A model generated the notes under the pieces. The model was not told where the DNA came from and searched no databases. It saw nothing but the letters and a program-made list of their open reading frames with translations. Below are positions 1 to 13,400 of a DNA stretch of 64,000 nt, piece by piece. The position numbers and the translations under genes were made by a program. Positions within the stretch are counted from its first letter, which is position 1, and each line of letters begins with the position of its first letter. Source of the DNA: Gyrodactylus bullatarudis (Eukaryota; Platyhelminthes; Monogenea; Gyrodactylidea; Gyrodactylidae); NCBI GenBank assembly GCA_012064415.1, contig SSNU01000172.1, positions 157,828 through 221,827 on the forward strand, read 5' to 3'.

Positions 1-1125
1 GATCATCGGATTCTGGTTAAGAATAAAAAATTTCTCTTTAACCCATACATCTATACTTTCATCCCCCGGGTTTTTGTACAAAATGGCATGTCTCTCTTGT
101 TTGATATGCCTAGTTACCGCAGTGTCCTTATTCCATGATCTCTTGATCTTGTAGACAGCTTCCTAATTGTTTTACCTATGTATGAAGCACCATAGTCACA
201 TTGGAATTTATAAATTAGTAGAGTCTTGTCTTCCGGCTTGAGTAAATCTTTATGAATTAAACTGAACAGTCTCTGTGTTTTAAATAAAATTTTCAATTGT
301 ATATTATCGAAATGTTGATTGATGAGATTGTTAAGTCTTCTTCTAATGTCATTACTAAAACCGTCGCCTTTGAAGTTTAGTCTCATGAAAACTTTTGTTT
401 TCTCGATTTCATTTGTATTGACATCTTCATCCCTATTATCTCAAATATTGATGAATTTTTCTACAAATTTCTTAGGATAACCATCCATCAGACACAACTT
501 TGAATTCTCAATTTCATTAGGCTATTCCTTGCTATTCTTCTTATCCTCGTCCCTAGACCAATTACTAACTTTATGTGATATAGGACTGAAACTGGCATAA
601 TTAAGATATTTTCCATTGTCAGTCTTCTTCTTGAAAATATTTCTTAGGATTGATCCATCATCTTTTCTAGTCAGTTTAACATCTAAAAACTCAAAGTACC
701 ATTAGACTCCTTTTCAATAGTAAATTCAATATTTTGATGGAACGTGTTCATCTTTAAGAGAAAGTCATCTGTTGATACTTTAGGTTTCATCAAAATAAAA
801 GTGTCATCAACATATCTGATGTAAACATCAGTGAAAGAATTGATAGTTTCTGACATTTTATCAAGTTCTAACTAACCTAGAAAGATATCTGCTAATACAG
901 GATTGAGAGGTGAACCCAAGGCTATCCCATCTTTCTGCATAAAATCTTTGTCCTGAAAAGATAGAGGAACATCTGTACAACAAATCTTAATAAGATCTGC
1001 TATTTCCAGGTTTGAAAGCTCAAAACCCTCGTGTTCATCAATGAAAGATTTAATGATAGTCAAAGTTTCCTCTATAGCGGTAATAGGAAATAAAGAACTT
1101 ACATCTATTGAGATCATCTCATTGG
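1..1125 (-). mobile_element. Penelope-like retroelement, degraded, runs off the left edge
   Basis: Reading the minus strand from about 1125 down gives fragments of a Penelope-like reverse transcriptase followed by a GIY-YIG endonuclease. The RT palm is clear: a DVSSLF block near 1095-1115, then GIALGSPLNPVLADIF near 875-930, then the catalytic YVDD at 803-814. The C-terminal part (114-386) has an IYKFQCDYGASYIGKT stretch typical of the GIY-YIG domain that follows RT in this family. Stops and frame changes separate the pieces, so the copy is dead. It lies antisense in an intron of the Vav-like gene. Family assignment rests on domain order and motifs. The outer ends were not located. Confidence 0.85.
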
Positions 1126-1462
1126 CTATTTAGAAATGAGGGTCTGTGATTAAAAAATTCATGTTTCATAGATTTAGTTCTGATTTATGAGTAAAAAGAA
1201 TACATCGCAATATTCTATGCAAAATCAACAATTAAAATTTAAAGCTGATACAGCCTGACTAATAATTGTTAATTTTTCTATTGTTTTACACAGAATATTT
1301 TCTCAATTACCAACATTGGTTTCTAACATTGAAAGGATAAATTTTGGGTCTCTCCTGTGAAAGAAAACCCAGATTGTTTTATTTTTGTTCTTTATCTTTT
1401 TCGTACAATTGTAGTATCTATCCCATATAATAAAAATGTCTTCATTTCTTATCCTACAATAG

Positions 1463-4400
1463 CAACTATGCAAATTAACAGACAATGAAAATCCTGAAAA
1501 GTCTAGTTTAATTGAAGCCCATTCAGCCATGAAAGATCTCGCAGATTTCACTAATGAAGTGAAACGTGATCTTGACATGATCAACTCAATTAACCGGATC
1601 CAAGAATGTCTGGAAGATCTTTACTTTGTGAGTGTCTGGGAATGATCTGAGACTTGTATAGAGAGAACTTTCAGTAGGGATAAATCTCTGAGAACAATTG
1701 AATTTTACAAAGAGTAATATTGATTTGTCATTAATTTCCTTTTAGCCTCCTAATAAAAGTCTCAAGAGTTACGGCCGACTTCAAATGGACGGAGAATTAC
1801 GAGTTTCTGTCGACGGAGACAACAAAATTCGTTCAAGGTACCTCTTATATTTTGAAAAAATATTAAACTTCTATTACAATGTTCATTTTAATCATTTAAA
1901 TTTCAGATATGTCTTCCTCTTTGATCGAATGTTTTTAATTTGCAAACAAAAGGTGAGTCTTTCAATCCAAATGAGTTTTTAGTCATTTCATCTACATAGC
2001 CTTTTTTAATTCTCATTTGATCATTAGACTATGAGTTTTTTACTTTTATTTTACTCATGAAAATTGACACGCAGTTTCATTGAGAATCGATCAAATTCAA
2101 CCCCTCTAGTCCCATTATCATAAGAGTGATACAATTCACTTTCTCAAGAGAGTTGAAAGATGCCTACCTCATTAGAAAGCAAATTTCTTAAACTACAAGA
2201 ATATATATAACTCATCAAGATTCTAACCAAATTTATTCAAAGGAGAGTAATCAAATATTGAAAAAATGTTTAAAACGTTTTCATGAGAACCTTTTTGTTG
2301 AGGTTGAAGGAAAAATTTTCAATCAGTAATAAAGTATTGGATAATGCAGCACCTATACTCACAAAGATTAGCTTGTATAATTATTACGTTCTAGATACAT
2401 TCAGCGACATGGGCTAATCTATCCCAAATACGACGAACTTTGTCTAACGAAAAAACTTCTGGGATATATTGCCTAGGTACCTAGAACGAAATAATTCTAT
2501 AGTTAAAGAAATTAAGTGTTTTTATGGAAACTTAACATTATTTATCTTGCTTCCATGTGAAGAGAAGTTTTCGTAAAGTGAGAAAAATATTGAAATCTTG
2601 ATAAAACTATTATTATTCTCTTATCAAACTATCGAATGTGTAAATTTTGGAACCAACACTGATTATTTAATTGTCAATAGTAATTTTCATTTCATTTCTC
2701 AATCAATGTGAGCTGATCGATTCTCAAGTTTAAACTTGACCTGATTAGTGCATGAAAATGTTCATCTCTTAAAAAAAGAGATAACTTTTATAATTCCCCC
2801 CTTTCTTAACGCAGGGTCCAAATTATACCTTTATGAAGGCCTACTTTGTTACATCTTTTCCGTTGGAACGAATTGACAGTCCCGTTAAGAAAAATAACAA
2901 GGTTAGTTTATGCTTATAAACCATTACTTAATACATACTTGAAGTTAGCATTGTAAAATTGGAGCTTCAAAAATAATTTTTCGACTTTTAGGTATCTTAA
3001 CCCTTAACGTCCCACTATGCCTTTAAAGACACATACCACATAAACAAATCATTATTATACATCTAAGCCTAAGAAAATACTTCATTTACCATTCTATAGA
3101 AAATTTGTTAATCTCCTGGAATACGCAAAAATCTCAGATCTATCATTCGTCAAACACGTGCTATGCTAATTCAGAGTAAATTTTTTTTCAAAAATATTAT
3201 TTTTGTTCAAAACGTTTTTTTGAAAATCTATTTCCCAATTTTCTGGGACTTTAAGGATTAATACACAATCATGGATAAATTGGAATTCCTAATTTTTTAA
3301 AAATTTTCTTCTTTTTGCTATGATATCTAAAGGGTTGAAATATAAAATCGAGTTGATTTAAAAATCATTATCTCTCAGGTTCTTTTGATTTTTTCTAAAT
3401 TTAAAATCACTTATTTTCGAAAAACACAACAGCAATATATCATTCTTATAGCTCAACTTGAAAGTAATACATTTTAAGACCTTATAACTTTGATCCTGAT
3501 GTCGTAATTGAGATAATTTATAGTGCTTTATAAGGCTTTTAGAACAGAGGCGATAGCTGGTAGGCTAATAAATAGACATTTAAATAACATTTGAGGCTCT
3601 ACAATACTAATAAAATATTTTTGGAAGGTAATTCAGTATAGGAATTATTCTACTCCCTTTCAGGATAAACCATGAGTGTTATTAATTTTCAATGCATTAG
3701 CGAAATATATATAATTTCATAAACATGTGCAATTATTACTACATTCACCTGCAATATAGTAATCTTTTCCGAAATTCAACTAAAACAATCATACTTCTAT
3801 TTTTAGAATTTTCCCATTTGAAAAAAATTTCTTTGTTACCTTCAATTTTCATATTCAATTATATTTCCAACATGTAAATTTATTTGAAATGTATGCCCGT
3901 CCTGTTGGATGTAATTCTTCTTCTATTTTTTTTGTTGTTGTCTGAAACTGTAGAAATATTCTTTCCTTAGAGGATTTGGAAGAGGGGTTCAACAGAGCGC
4001 ATTATCTTTTCTTGAGATTGGGGTCTACAGTAGTAACTGTCCGCTACATCTAGCTGAAAAAGAATCATTTAGCAAATTAGCAATTTTATTGAGCTTACCT
4101 TTTTTGGTAAAACATATTTTTTCTTTAATACCCATAGTGTTTGAGTCTTTAGCTTGGAAAGTTCTGGATTTATGAACTTACAGCCTTGTCTAATATATAA
4201 GCCCTTATTGCACATGAATCACTTGGGTTTGCTTGGAATTGATTACAAGTTGACTAATCAATTAAATTAGCAGAGCCTCAAAAAATAATATCTACATAAT
4301 TTTTTTGAAAGATAATAAAACAAGTTTTTTTTAATTTTGCAAATTTGAAAACCTTACCTTAATAATTTTGGCTTTCAGAAAAAAGGCAATGGCTGGTTAG

Positions 4401-7400
4401 GTTAAGCATTTGAATACTTTTTGAGGCTATTTTGAATATCAATCATTCCTTGTATTGTTTAATTATAATAATAATTATTATTACTGACTGTTTATAGTTG
4501 AATTATTTATGTATTCTAAATTGCATCTTTAGTGACAAAATCTCGATAAAAAAATAAGCGACCTACTATTTCCAATGCTCAGAAAATCACAGAGACTTAC
4601 CTACCTATTTTGGAAACATTCGTCATTTTTGAGACTTGGGTTAAATATACATGTACAATCCATTAACATTGTCACGCTATTCTTGCAAATTAGTCAAATT
4701 GGATTTTGTGTTAACTAAAAGCTAAACTAACAAAATAACATTACATATTTATGTCTAAATATATATCTTTGAAAGATCATAAATAATCGTGAATATCTGA
4801 TCAAGTTCTGAATTTCTTTGTTTCATTTAGTACAGTATTTTTTATAACTCGTTTATTTTTTATTCACGTAATTTACATGACTAACAAAAATGCATCAAGT
4901 TAGGTTGTGCGAAAACCGATTTTATTAAAAAAAATCTTGGGAAAGATCAATTGGATATCAGTGAAAATAGTTTCCTGATGAATAAAGACATGTCTCCTAA
5001 AGAATTTGTAGTTTTCTAACCCCATAAGCAAAGAATTCATTTTTATCATTCTACATTTTTATTATTTTGAGATATAACTTAAAAATGATAATTCAACATC
5101 TTTATGGCTTAAAAACCTATTTGTACGCTTTGGTTTGATGAAACTGTGGCATAATACAGTTGAATAGTTGGTAGGATAAACCTTAGATTCTTGTTGAAAT
5201 AGAAAAATTCAAAATAGAGTTTCCATTGGACCCAATCTTCTTTTTCATCATCTTCTCCCATGATCAAATTGATCGATTCGTTGGAATTAATAAATTTGGA
5301 TATATTGAAAAATTCTCCATACCTCCATAGGGTTATATTTTTAAAATTTTTCATCTACAATTTTCTCTTTCTATGCGAATCTTTTTGAAATAGATAGAAA
5401 AATCTATTGTTTTAACTCGTGAGACATTTGATGCTAGAGGGGAAAAATAGACATTTGAGTTTCTAGTTTATTTCAGACAGTTTATGTTAATATTGATTTC
5501 GTTGATCAGAGAAGAGATGTATTCGGCTAAATGGAAAAATAACTTTTGACATTCCCCTCTCTAATGAGAAAGAGAAATAATTGATTTCTCAAGTTTATTT
5601 GTTTTTCAAATACAATACCTTTTTTATGAATGTCGATCCACTCAGATTCCGTTTGGAACATTGAAATGATTAATGATATTAATCTATTTTTAAGCAATGG
5701 ACTTATGGCTTTCGATTATTCCTCCACACTGAAAAGGATAAAAATCATGTCAATTTCTATGCCAAGTCAGAGGAAGTACGCTCGAGTTGGTATGATGCAA
5801 TTGAAATTGCAAAGTGAGTCTTCCCTTGAGGTGCATTCAAATTTCCCTGTTATCTCATCTCTATCGACGAAAAAAATTATTTTAAAAATTCTATAAGAAT
5901 TCAATCTGCTCAGTTGGGAACCTCTTTTGAATTAAGTTGTAAAAACTGAATATATAATTGTGAAAAATCTGCCAACTTTTTCTGATTTGAATTGTAAAAT
6001 TTTCATTGAGGTTTAATGATCCCAATTTGATCTACTCTTATCTAGGCTAATCTGAATACAAGATTCGGAATCAGTTTCCCTTCAACCTCGATCATCATAA
6101 ATAATGCACTCTTTATGCTTGACCTTTTTCTGTCAAATCCATAAAATACCATCCTAAAGTAAAGGAATACATTTCCTTCCTATCCTTCTCCCTTTAGTTT
6201 GTACGAATTTCCATCTTGTTTAGTGGAAATATTTCAAATTTGTTTGATGAAAATAATTTTGATGCACTTTTTCTGTTCTTAATAAATGATAAATGCTTCC
6301 AATAAACATAAATGATTTGTTAATTTTGAATCAAGAACAAATTAACTTCAATCAAGCGAAAAATATTCTCTCGATACTCAACAATGTTTAATAAACTTTA
6401 TATTCTTCTTGATCTCTCTTAGGGATAATGTCTGTCCACCCGGAGCAAGGGAAAAGAACTACTTTTTTGAATTCTTCGACTTTCCTGAGTACGCCTACTG
6501 TTCAATCTGCAAAAAGATACTAAAAGGCTGTTTCTTTCAAGGCTATCGATGTAAACGTAAGTCCTTATTTTCAAAAATAATTCCCAATATTCAGTAAATT
6601 AAGAAATAAACTTATTCAACAACTTGGCTAATCATTAGTGATATTTCATTAGCAAACTTTCTCCTAGCTATAATTCTTTAGAACCTTTTAAGGCGATTCT
6701 ATTGATATAAAATAGGTTGTAGGTTCTGAGAAAGTATGATTTTCCTATCTAAATGTATTGAAAGTCAAAAACCAATTATTTTTCGAATTTTTAAAATTGC
6801 CTCGTTGAAAGTTATTTATTTGTTCAAGCCAATTATAAAGTTTCAATTGGAACTTTTGGAAAATATACATACTACTAATAAGTAGTGTGTTTCATTTTTA
6901 AAAGAAAATGCCTTTTTTTTCAAAACTTTATTGTATTGACATCATCCCTGGGAAAAGTTTAAACTTAAGAGAAATTTCGCACCTAGAATCCAGAAATATT
7001 GAAGCATCATTATTTATGTAAGCATGTGAGAATTTTCGAAAAATTGTTTCTAAAATGTTATCCCTACTAATCATTTTTAATATTACTAATTATTATTAAA
7101 ATTATTTCAAATCAACTTGGAAGAAATCTTTCCTGATTAAAACTAATAAATGAAGAATCTTCTTTTTTTCTCATTTCTATTCAAATGATATAAACATAAA
7201 ATGCCTTCTAGGCAAAAGAATAATTACTACTTTCAGCTATAGATATTTCAAAGTAAATAAGTTGAATGTGAATCGCGTCTCCCTCCAAATAAGAAAGAAT
7301 AATAAATTTTATCATTTTGTCTAGTTTCTGGCTTAATTGCCCATAAACAATGTCTATCCCAGAATAATCTGAAGCCATTCCAAATTTTGACTACGCATCA

Positions 7401-10400
7401 GCAGGCGCAATTGACACCGCAACTCCATAGCCAGCAGTTGTCTACAAATCTGACTACTCAGCAAATTCTCCGTCCCACTCCTTCCACGACTACAAACAAT
7501 GTAAATAATAGTCTTCCAGTTATCACCAATAACAATTCCCTCTTGCCAAATGGAATTTTTGATGGAAATATTTGTCCTTCTAATATAGCTGTCTCCTCCA
7601 ATGCTATGGCTAGTCAAATTAACTCGTCTGGCTATAACTCTGCCCAGCTATCAAGGAACATTTCTAGTGTTAGTTCAAATGCTGCAGAAACATTCTGTGA
7701 GTAAACACCAGATGTTATTTTATCTCATTATTGTCAGCTACATGAAATACTCTGATTTTTATTTAGTCATCTCTTCCCTGTCTCTTTAATGTCAATTTTC
7801 ATAATATTTAGTTAGTCTTTTTCTTATCTCTTTATAAATATCCTAACTATAACTTGTAGGCTGAGAAGTCAATCTTACTTCTGAGTAGTCTGCTTACTAA
7901 AATGTATTACTTAATTAGTTTTTCACTTTTATTTCTCATTCAGACTATTCTATGAAACAGAGAATGTTGCACATTTTTCAGACCTGTAAGCTTTTCTGAT
8001 TACTACAAAATATACTGCATTAGTTACCTGTAGAAAATTGATTCCTTTTATAGATTCGACTTAATTTTATTTTCGTTTAGTCGAATGAAAGATTATTATA
8101 ATTATATCAGGGGATATTTTGATGATCTCAAGTCATTCAAATTTAAATTCATCATTCTCATCCTTCTCTACTTCTATCGCAAAAACAACTGTTTGTAAAT
8201 ACCTTCTGGATAACAGTTCCTCGCTATCTTTCCCTTTATAGCTCATCAATCAAGGAAGTATTTCCTGCAAATCTATTGGAGAATTTCCATACATGGGATG
8301 ATTTACTAACGCTAATTGATTAGTTTGAAGAATGTTTCTTTTAGTTTAATTATACTGTAGAGAACTGTTCAAATCCTTAATGTATTTTACCTTTTATATT
8401 CAATCTTTTTCATGATTGATAGATGTGTATGAAAATTCCTGGTAAAATTTTCGTTATGGCTCAGTGGATACAGTGCCTAAATCGTTCTCACGAATTTTTT
8501 GAAGAAATTTCTACCCTTTTTGTCAGATAAATATGAAAATAGATTATTCCATTGATAAAACAATCTGTATCTGCTTATTACTAAAACCAATATGAGAAAT
8601 GTAATATTGAAAGAATCAACTTGTGCTCTTTTATCCAGTATTCTCTATTCTTAATTTAGTTTATTTGAACTTTTCCATCCATTTGAACAGAAATAAAACA
8701 TACAGTTTCCTTTCCTTAATTTTGAATTTCGTATTGAATGGATATTATTTTTCATTATTCGGGTGTGAGAGAGAGAAGCCAGGTAAAACTGACCAGAATT
8801 GAGATACTCTTGTCCATTTTTTTCATTATTAGTCATGGCAACTTTAGAATTAAAAATCTATGCATCAGCTACATTTTAGAATACACTCATCTAGTTTTTG
8901 TTTGTTTGTTTTCAACACTAAAAATCATTTAAAAATTAACAGAAAAATACCTATGTTTCCTCTTTTACAAAGAAAACACTCATTTTACCCATTATTATTT
9001 ACAGTATATATATTGTTATAATCTCTAGTGGAAATATGGTCCCCACCCCTTACACATAAATCCACATGATACAAAATGTTTAATTAGCTGAATTTGTTTA
9101 CCAATCGACCTTCTTTGATCTATTCATATTTTCACTAACAAAATGAAAGGATTCTCTCATCAATTCTGAATTTTATTAGCCACCACCAAAATAACTCATG
9201 TCTACTGGAAGAATTATCACGATTTACATATCACTATGCAGTTACTGCTTGTTTGTTGGGTATTAATTAATTTAACCCAAGACTGTTTCTAAATCAATTC
9301 CAATCATGCTTCAATAATTTCAAGTTTGATTTCCAACATGTAAGATTAGGATACCTGAAATATCTGTCACTTGCGCCATATTTTTACAATTCAATCTATA
9401 GTAATTAGATTTTGAAAAAAGTAATCGAACCGAATATGAAAAATTATGTATTCAAAATTTTTTTCTGATTGAGAAAATTTTAGTCTCCTAACGCATTGGT
9501 AGTGTGAGCTAAAACTCTATTTTCGACCTGATAGAATTAAAGAAAGTTCTGTAGCAGGTGATAATCTGATGAATCGATGATTAGTCAGATAAAAATTCGG
9601 AATATTTGACACGAAAAAATATCCGTAATCAACAATTGTTCCGTTTTTTTCAATCTTGTGAGCCTTCTTTACTTACTGCCATATCTCACATTATTTGTCT
9701 CAACTTTGAGCGGACACAGAAGAGAGACATAGTTTTGTGGCATTTTTATAGAGGTATTATCGATTGCTAAAAGAATAATATAGTTTGAAGCCTGGCCATC
9801 CTAAAGGTAGTCTTGGAAATTATCATCTAAAGAAAATGTGATATTGTACACACCCTCTTGATATTTGAAAGAAATACACAAAATATCCTCCGATATGTCT
9901 TAGATATTAATTTCAACTCTGACCTTTTCTAATGCATCCAATGAAATTGAAGACTGAAACAATCTCCCTTGATTATCTCAGATTGTTAGTTTATTCATCT
10001 GACTGTTTCATGTCAAATTAAATCCTACACCTTTCCCAAATCTACCAAATGAATGAGACAAAAATGAATTATTATGCACCCAAAATATCTATATATTCGT
10101 TTACCATATTTCCCCATAAATAATTATTTATAATGAATATCTGGCTTATATCTGTGATGATTTATTCAATTACCAGTCATATCATGTCTGATGCATTTTT
10201 GCATTCCATCCGTTAAAATTATCCCCCACATATGGATTATAAACGTTAATTCATTCTGTTCATTTGATGTAAATCAACCCATTAAATCTTTCCTATTTGA
10301 GTCATTATTTCATATTGAATACCTTAACATTGAGAGCTTAAAAATTTCACTCCCCCCCATAAAATAGGAAATTTGATTTTTAATCTCTCCGTTTTTCTTT

Positions 10401-13400
10401 GTGATTTTTTTATTCTCCGTTATTTCATAGTTAATTTCCTTTTAATTGCTTCTAATCTCTGGGAGAAAAATTATTACTACAGTATTTCCTGTAAATATTC
10501 CTTTCACCAAATTATATTACCTTTCTACCTACCTAAAATCCTATTGGATTGTGGAGTAAATTTTATGAATTCGGTGTAAAGTTATGGAAAATAAATTATT
10601 TTTATGATCCTTATTCCTCACCACATTGATATTTCTATCAGTTTGTTTTCACGTTGAATAATCAACGATTCCTCACTCGTGAAATTAACCCTAATCAAGA
10701 TTGACCGAAAATGAGATTGCACCTGAACTTATCACTTAGATTTTAGATTCGTGTCCATAAAAAATCTTTTATTTTATTAACTAAAACTAGTATTGTATTT
10801 TTAGAATTCCCTCCTAATTCTTTAAATAATTAATTGTACTTTAGTGAACAATGTCGAAGAGTCTGATGTAGTCAATAAAACACAAAACTCAAACTTTAAC
10901 ATGCGCCGAAGATCTTCAGTTAATGAAAGCTGCATCAGCGCCACTCCACCTGGTTCAATATCGAGTGGTAATCGGACAAAGCAAATGGCCACACCCAATC
11001 AAAGCCCCCTGCATAGTAATCATGGTTCATTTTGTGGATCATTAGCACTGGTTCTCAAACCTTACACTTGCAGTACAAATCCAAAGGATTACACCTTAGT
11101 CTTGGGAGAGAGCGTTATTGTCCTTCAAAATAAGCAACATCAAACCCTTGTGAGTAAAAATAATAGATTTGGCATAGATTATCTATAGCGTTGTTCGCTT
11201 GACTATGTTGTCTTTTGGCTTGTATTGGTATATTTGTAAAAGGGTGCAGTATTTCTAAAAAATTTAGGATTATAATAGAATTATTTGAGATTACCCTGAT
11301 AAAAACAGGACTAACACAATAATATGAATACATGTCTTTTAGTTTAGAATAAAATATACTTTTTCTCCTTAGATACAAAAGGATAATCGTCTAGAATTCT
11401 GGGTCCCATCAGCAATTCTGGAAATTATGGTGAGTTTCGTTAGAATTAGTCCCACATTTCATAATTTCTATTCATCATATCAGGCAGATACACAATCCCA
11501 GCAACACTCTTTTGATTTAAGTATGCCGAATAATAATAATGCCAACAGTGAAAGCATATTCAAGCTATCTAGTCATCACCCGTTTCATAGTCAACTTGGC
11601 AATAATAACAATTTTTCCCTTGATTGTTCGGATAACTCTTTCGGGTCTCCATCATTCAGCCATCATTTAATGTCAAATGCTAACCGTCGACATACTACAG
11701 ACCTAAGACATAATCCCGACTTTGCCTCCTTCAACCGGTGCACCTCTCTAAATCAATCAGTTATAAATTCACCCTCGACAGTTTCCAAGGCCAACTTTGG
11801 CCCAGGACGTAGCAGTCTTGTTGGTTGTACTAACTTCAATAACATTAGCATGCAAACTTCATCTGCAGTGATGCTTTCTAATCAGCTAAGCCGGCTGAAG
11901 GTAAATGAAGACCTTTCCGTCTACCCCTGGTTCCTTGGCAACATGGATCGTAATGATGCCATGGCCATACTTCAAAACTGTGATAATGGAACATTTCTCG
12001 TTCGTGTTAGTCAAAACCATGAGAGATTGGGTGAATTATCGTTATCATTAGTCTACCAAGAGCCCCGTCATATTCGAATACACCGAAAATTCCCTGCTGA
12101 TAACAATAACCAACAGGTTGTATTTTATCTATCACCAGCAAAGTATTTCACCTGCATTTCTGTAAGTCATTTTGTTTTATTTCCAAAAAAAAATTTTCTA
12201 CTATATCTTGTTCAATTCCTGACAATTGAATTATATTTTACCCAGATATCTTTTAGTTCTAGCTAACAAAGCTAAGTAAGGCGTCTGAAGCATATTCTGA
12301 ATATCCATACTATAAACTAATTAACCACGGACTAAGAGAATGTATTGGTAGTGAATTGTAAAGCTAATTTTAGTTCCTTCTATCAATGAAATCAAGTCAA
12401 GTATTTGCTTGTCTTGTGGAAACACTTGAGATGAAGATTTTTCAGTTTTAACTTGCCTCATTTTTTGATTATTCTCGCAAAGAATCGATTAGTCTCTTGT
12501 GCAATAAACTTGAGAGAAATAATTCAATTTTTCTCACTTCATAGCTCGATTAATATTTCATTTTTTCTAGATTTTATTGATCTAAAGTACAACTAGAATG
12601 ATTAGAAAATAAAATTAAAAAACAAGTCCATCATTAACTAAATTCCAGAGATTTTATACATGCTGAGAAAACTTGTGTTTGAATCCTTCAATTACGCAAG
12701 TTAAGGAGAATTTTTGCATTGAGAAAATTGAAAAAATATGATTCTTTCATACTTACATCCTTAATCTCTTACTTCTGTATTTACAATTTTGAATTATTCT
12801 GATTGGCTGATGTAATCCACAGTTGTTTTCTATCATTCTGGTTTATATCCTCATTTTGTATTGATCGTTTCAATTTAAATACATTCATCCAGACAATTTG
12901 AATTAGTTTCCAACCAACGCTAATATCATTAGTAGTAAAAAGTGATTGCTCCAGTAAAATTATTATCGACTCAAGTCAAGTTTTACGATCTAAATCAGCC
13001 AATCAGAGTTTAAGTATTAGCATCTGAAAAATCTTTTCTAAATACAGACTTGATCTCATACAGCCTGTTTTATTCTCTCTCATCCCTTGAAATGTAACAC
13101 ATTGAAAAATAGTCTAGTATTTTACTTCAACTTTGAATTCATTTTTCTGTGTACTTTTTGGAGCAATTTGATTTATTCAAATGACATGTTTCATTTTCTC
13201 TCTTTCTGTTTTTTTCATCTCACTTAGATAGACCACCCAAATGGAATTGCACATGCAAATTTTCTAAAATTGATAATAATTATACAGTTATACTACTTTT
13301 TCATTACTCCAAGATCCTGGTTCATTAGAGCCTCAAAAATTGATAAAGTTATATTATTTTCTTGAAAAGACTATATCTCCAAGACTATATATCCAAAATC

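Noticed and set aside
1303..1584. 93-codon minus-strand frame
   Set aside because: It overlaps the DH exon of the Vav-like gene on the other strand, and the plus-strand reading has clear homology.
8456..8515. tRNA-like A box in a Vav intron
   Set aside because: There is no B box at the right distance and no cloverleaf stems.
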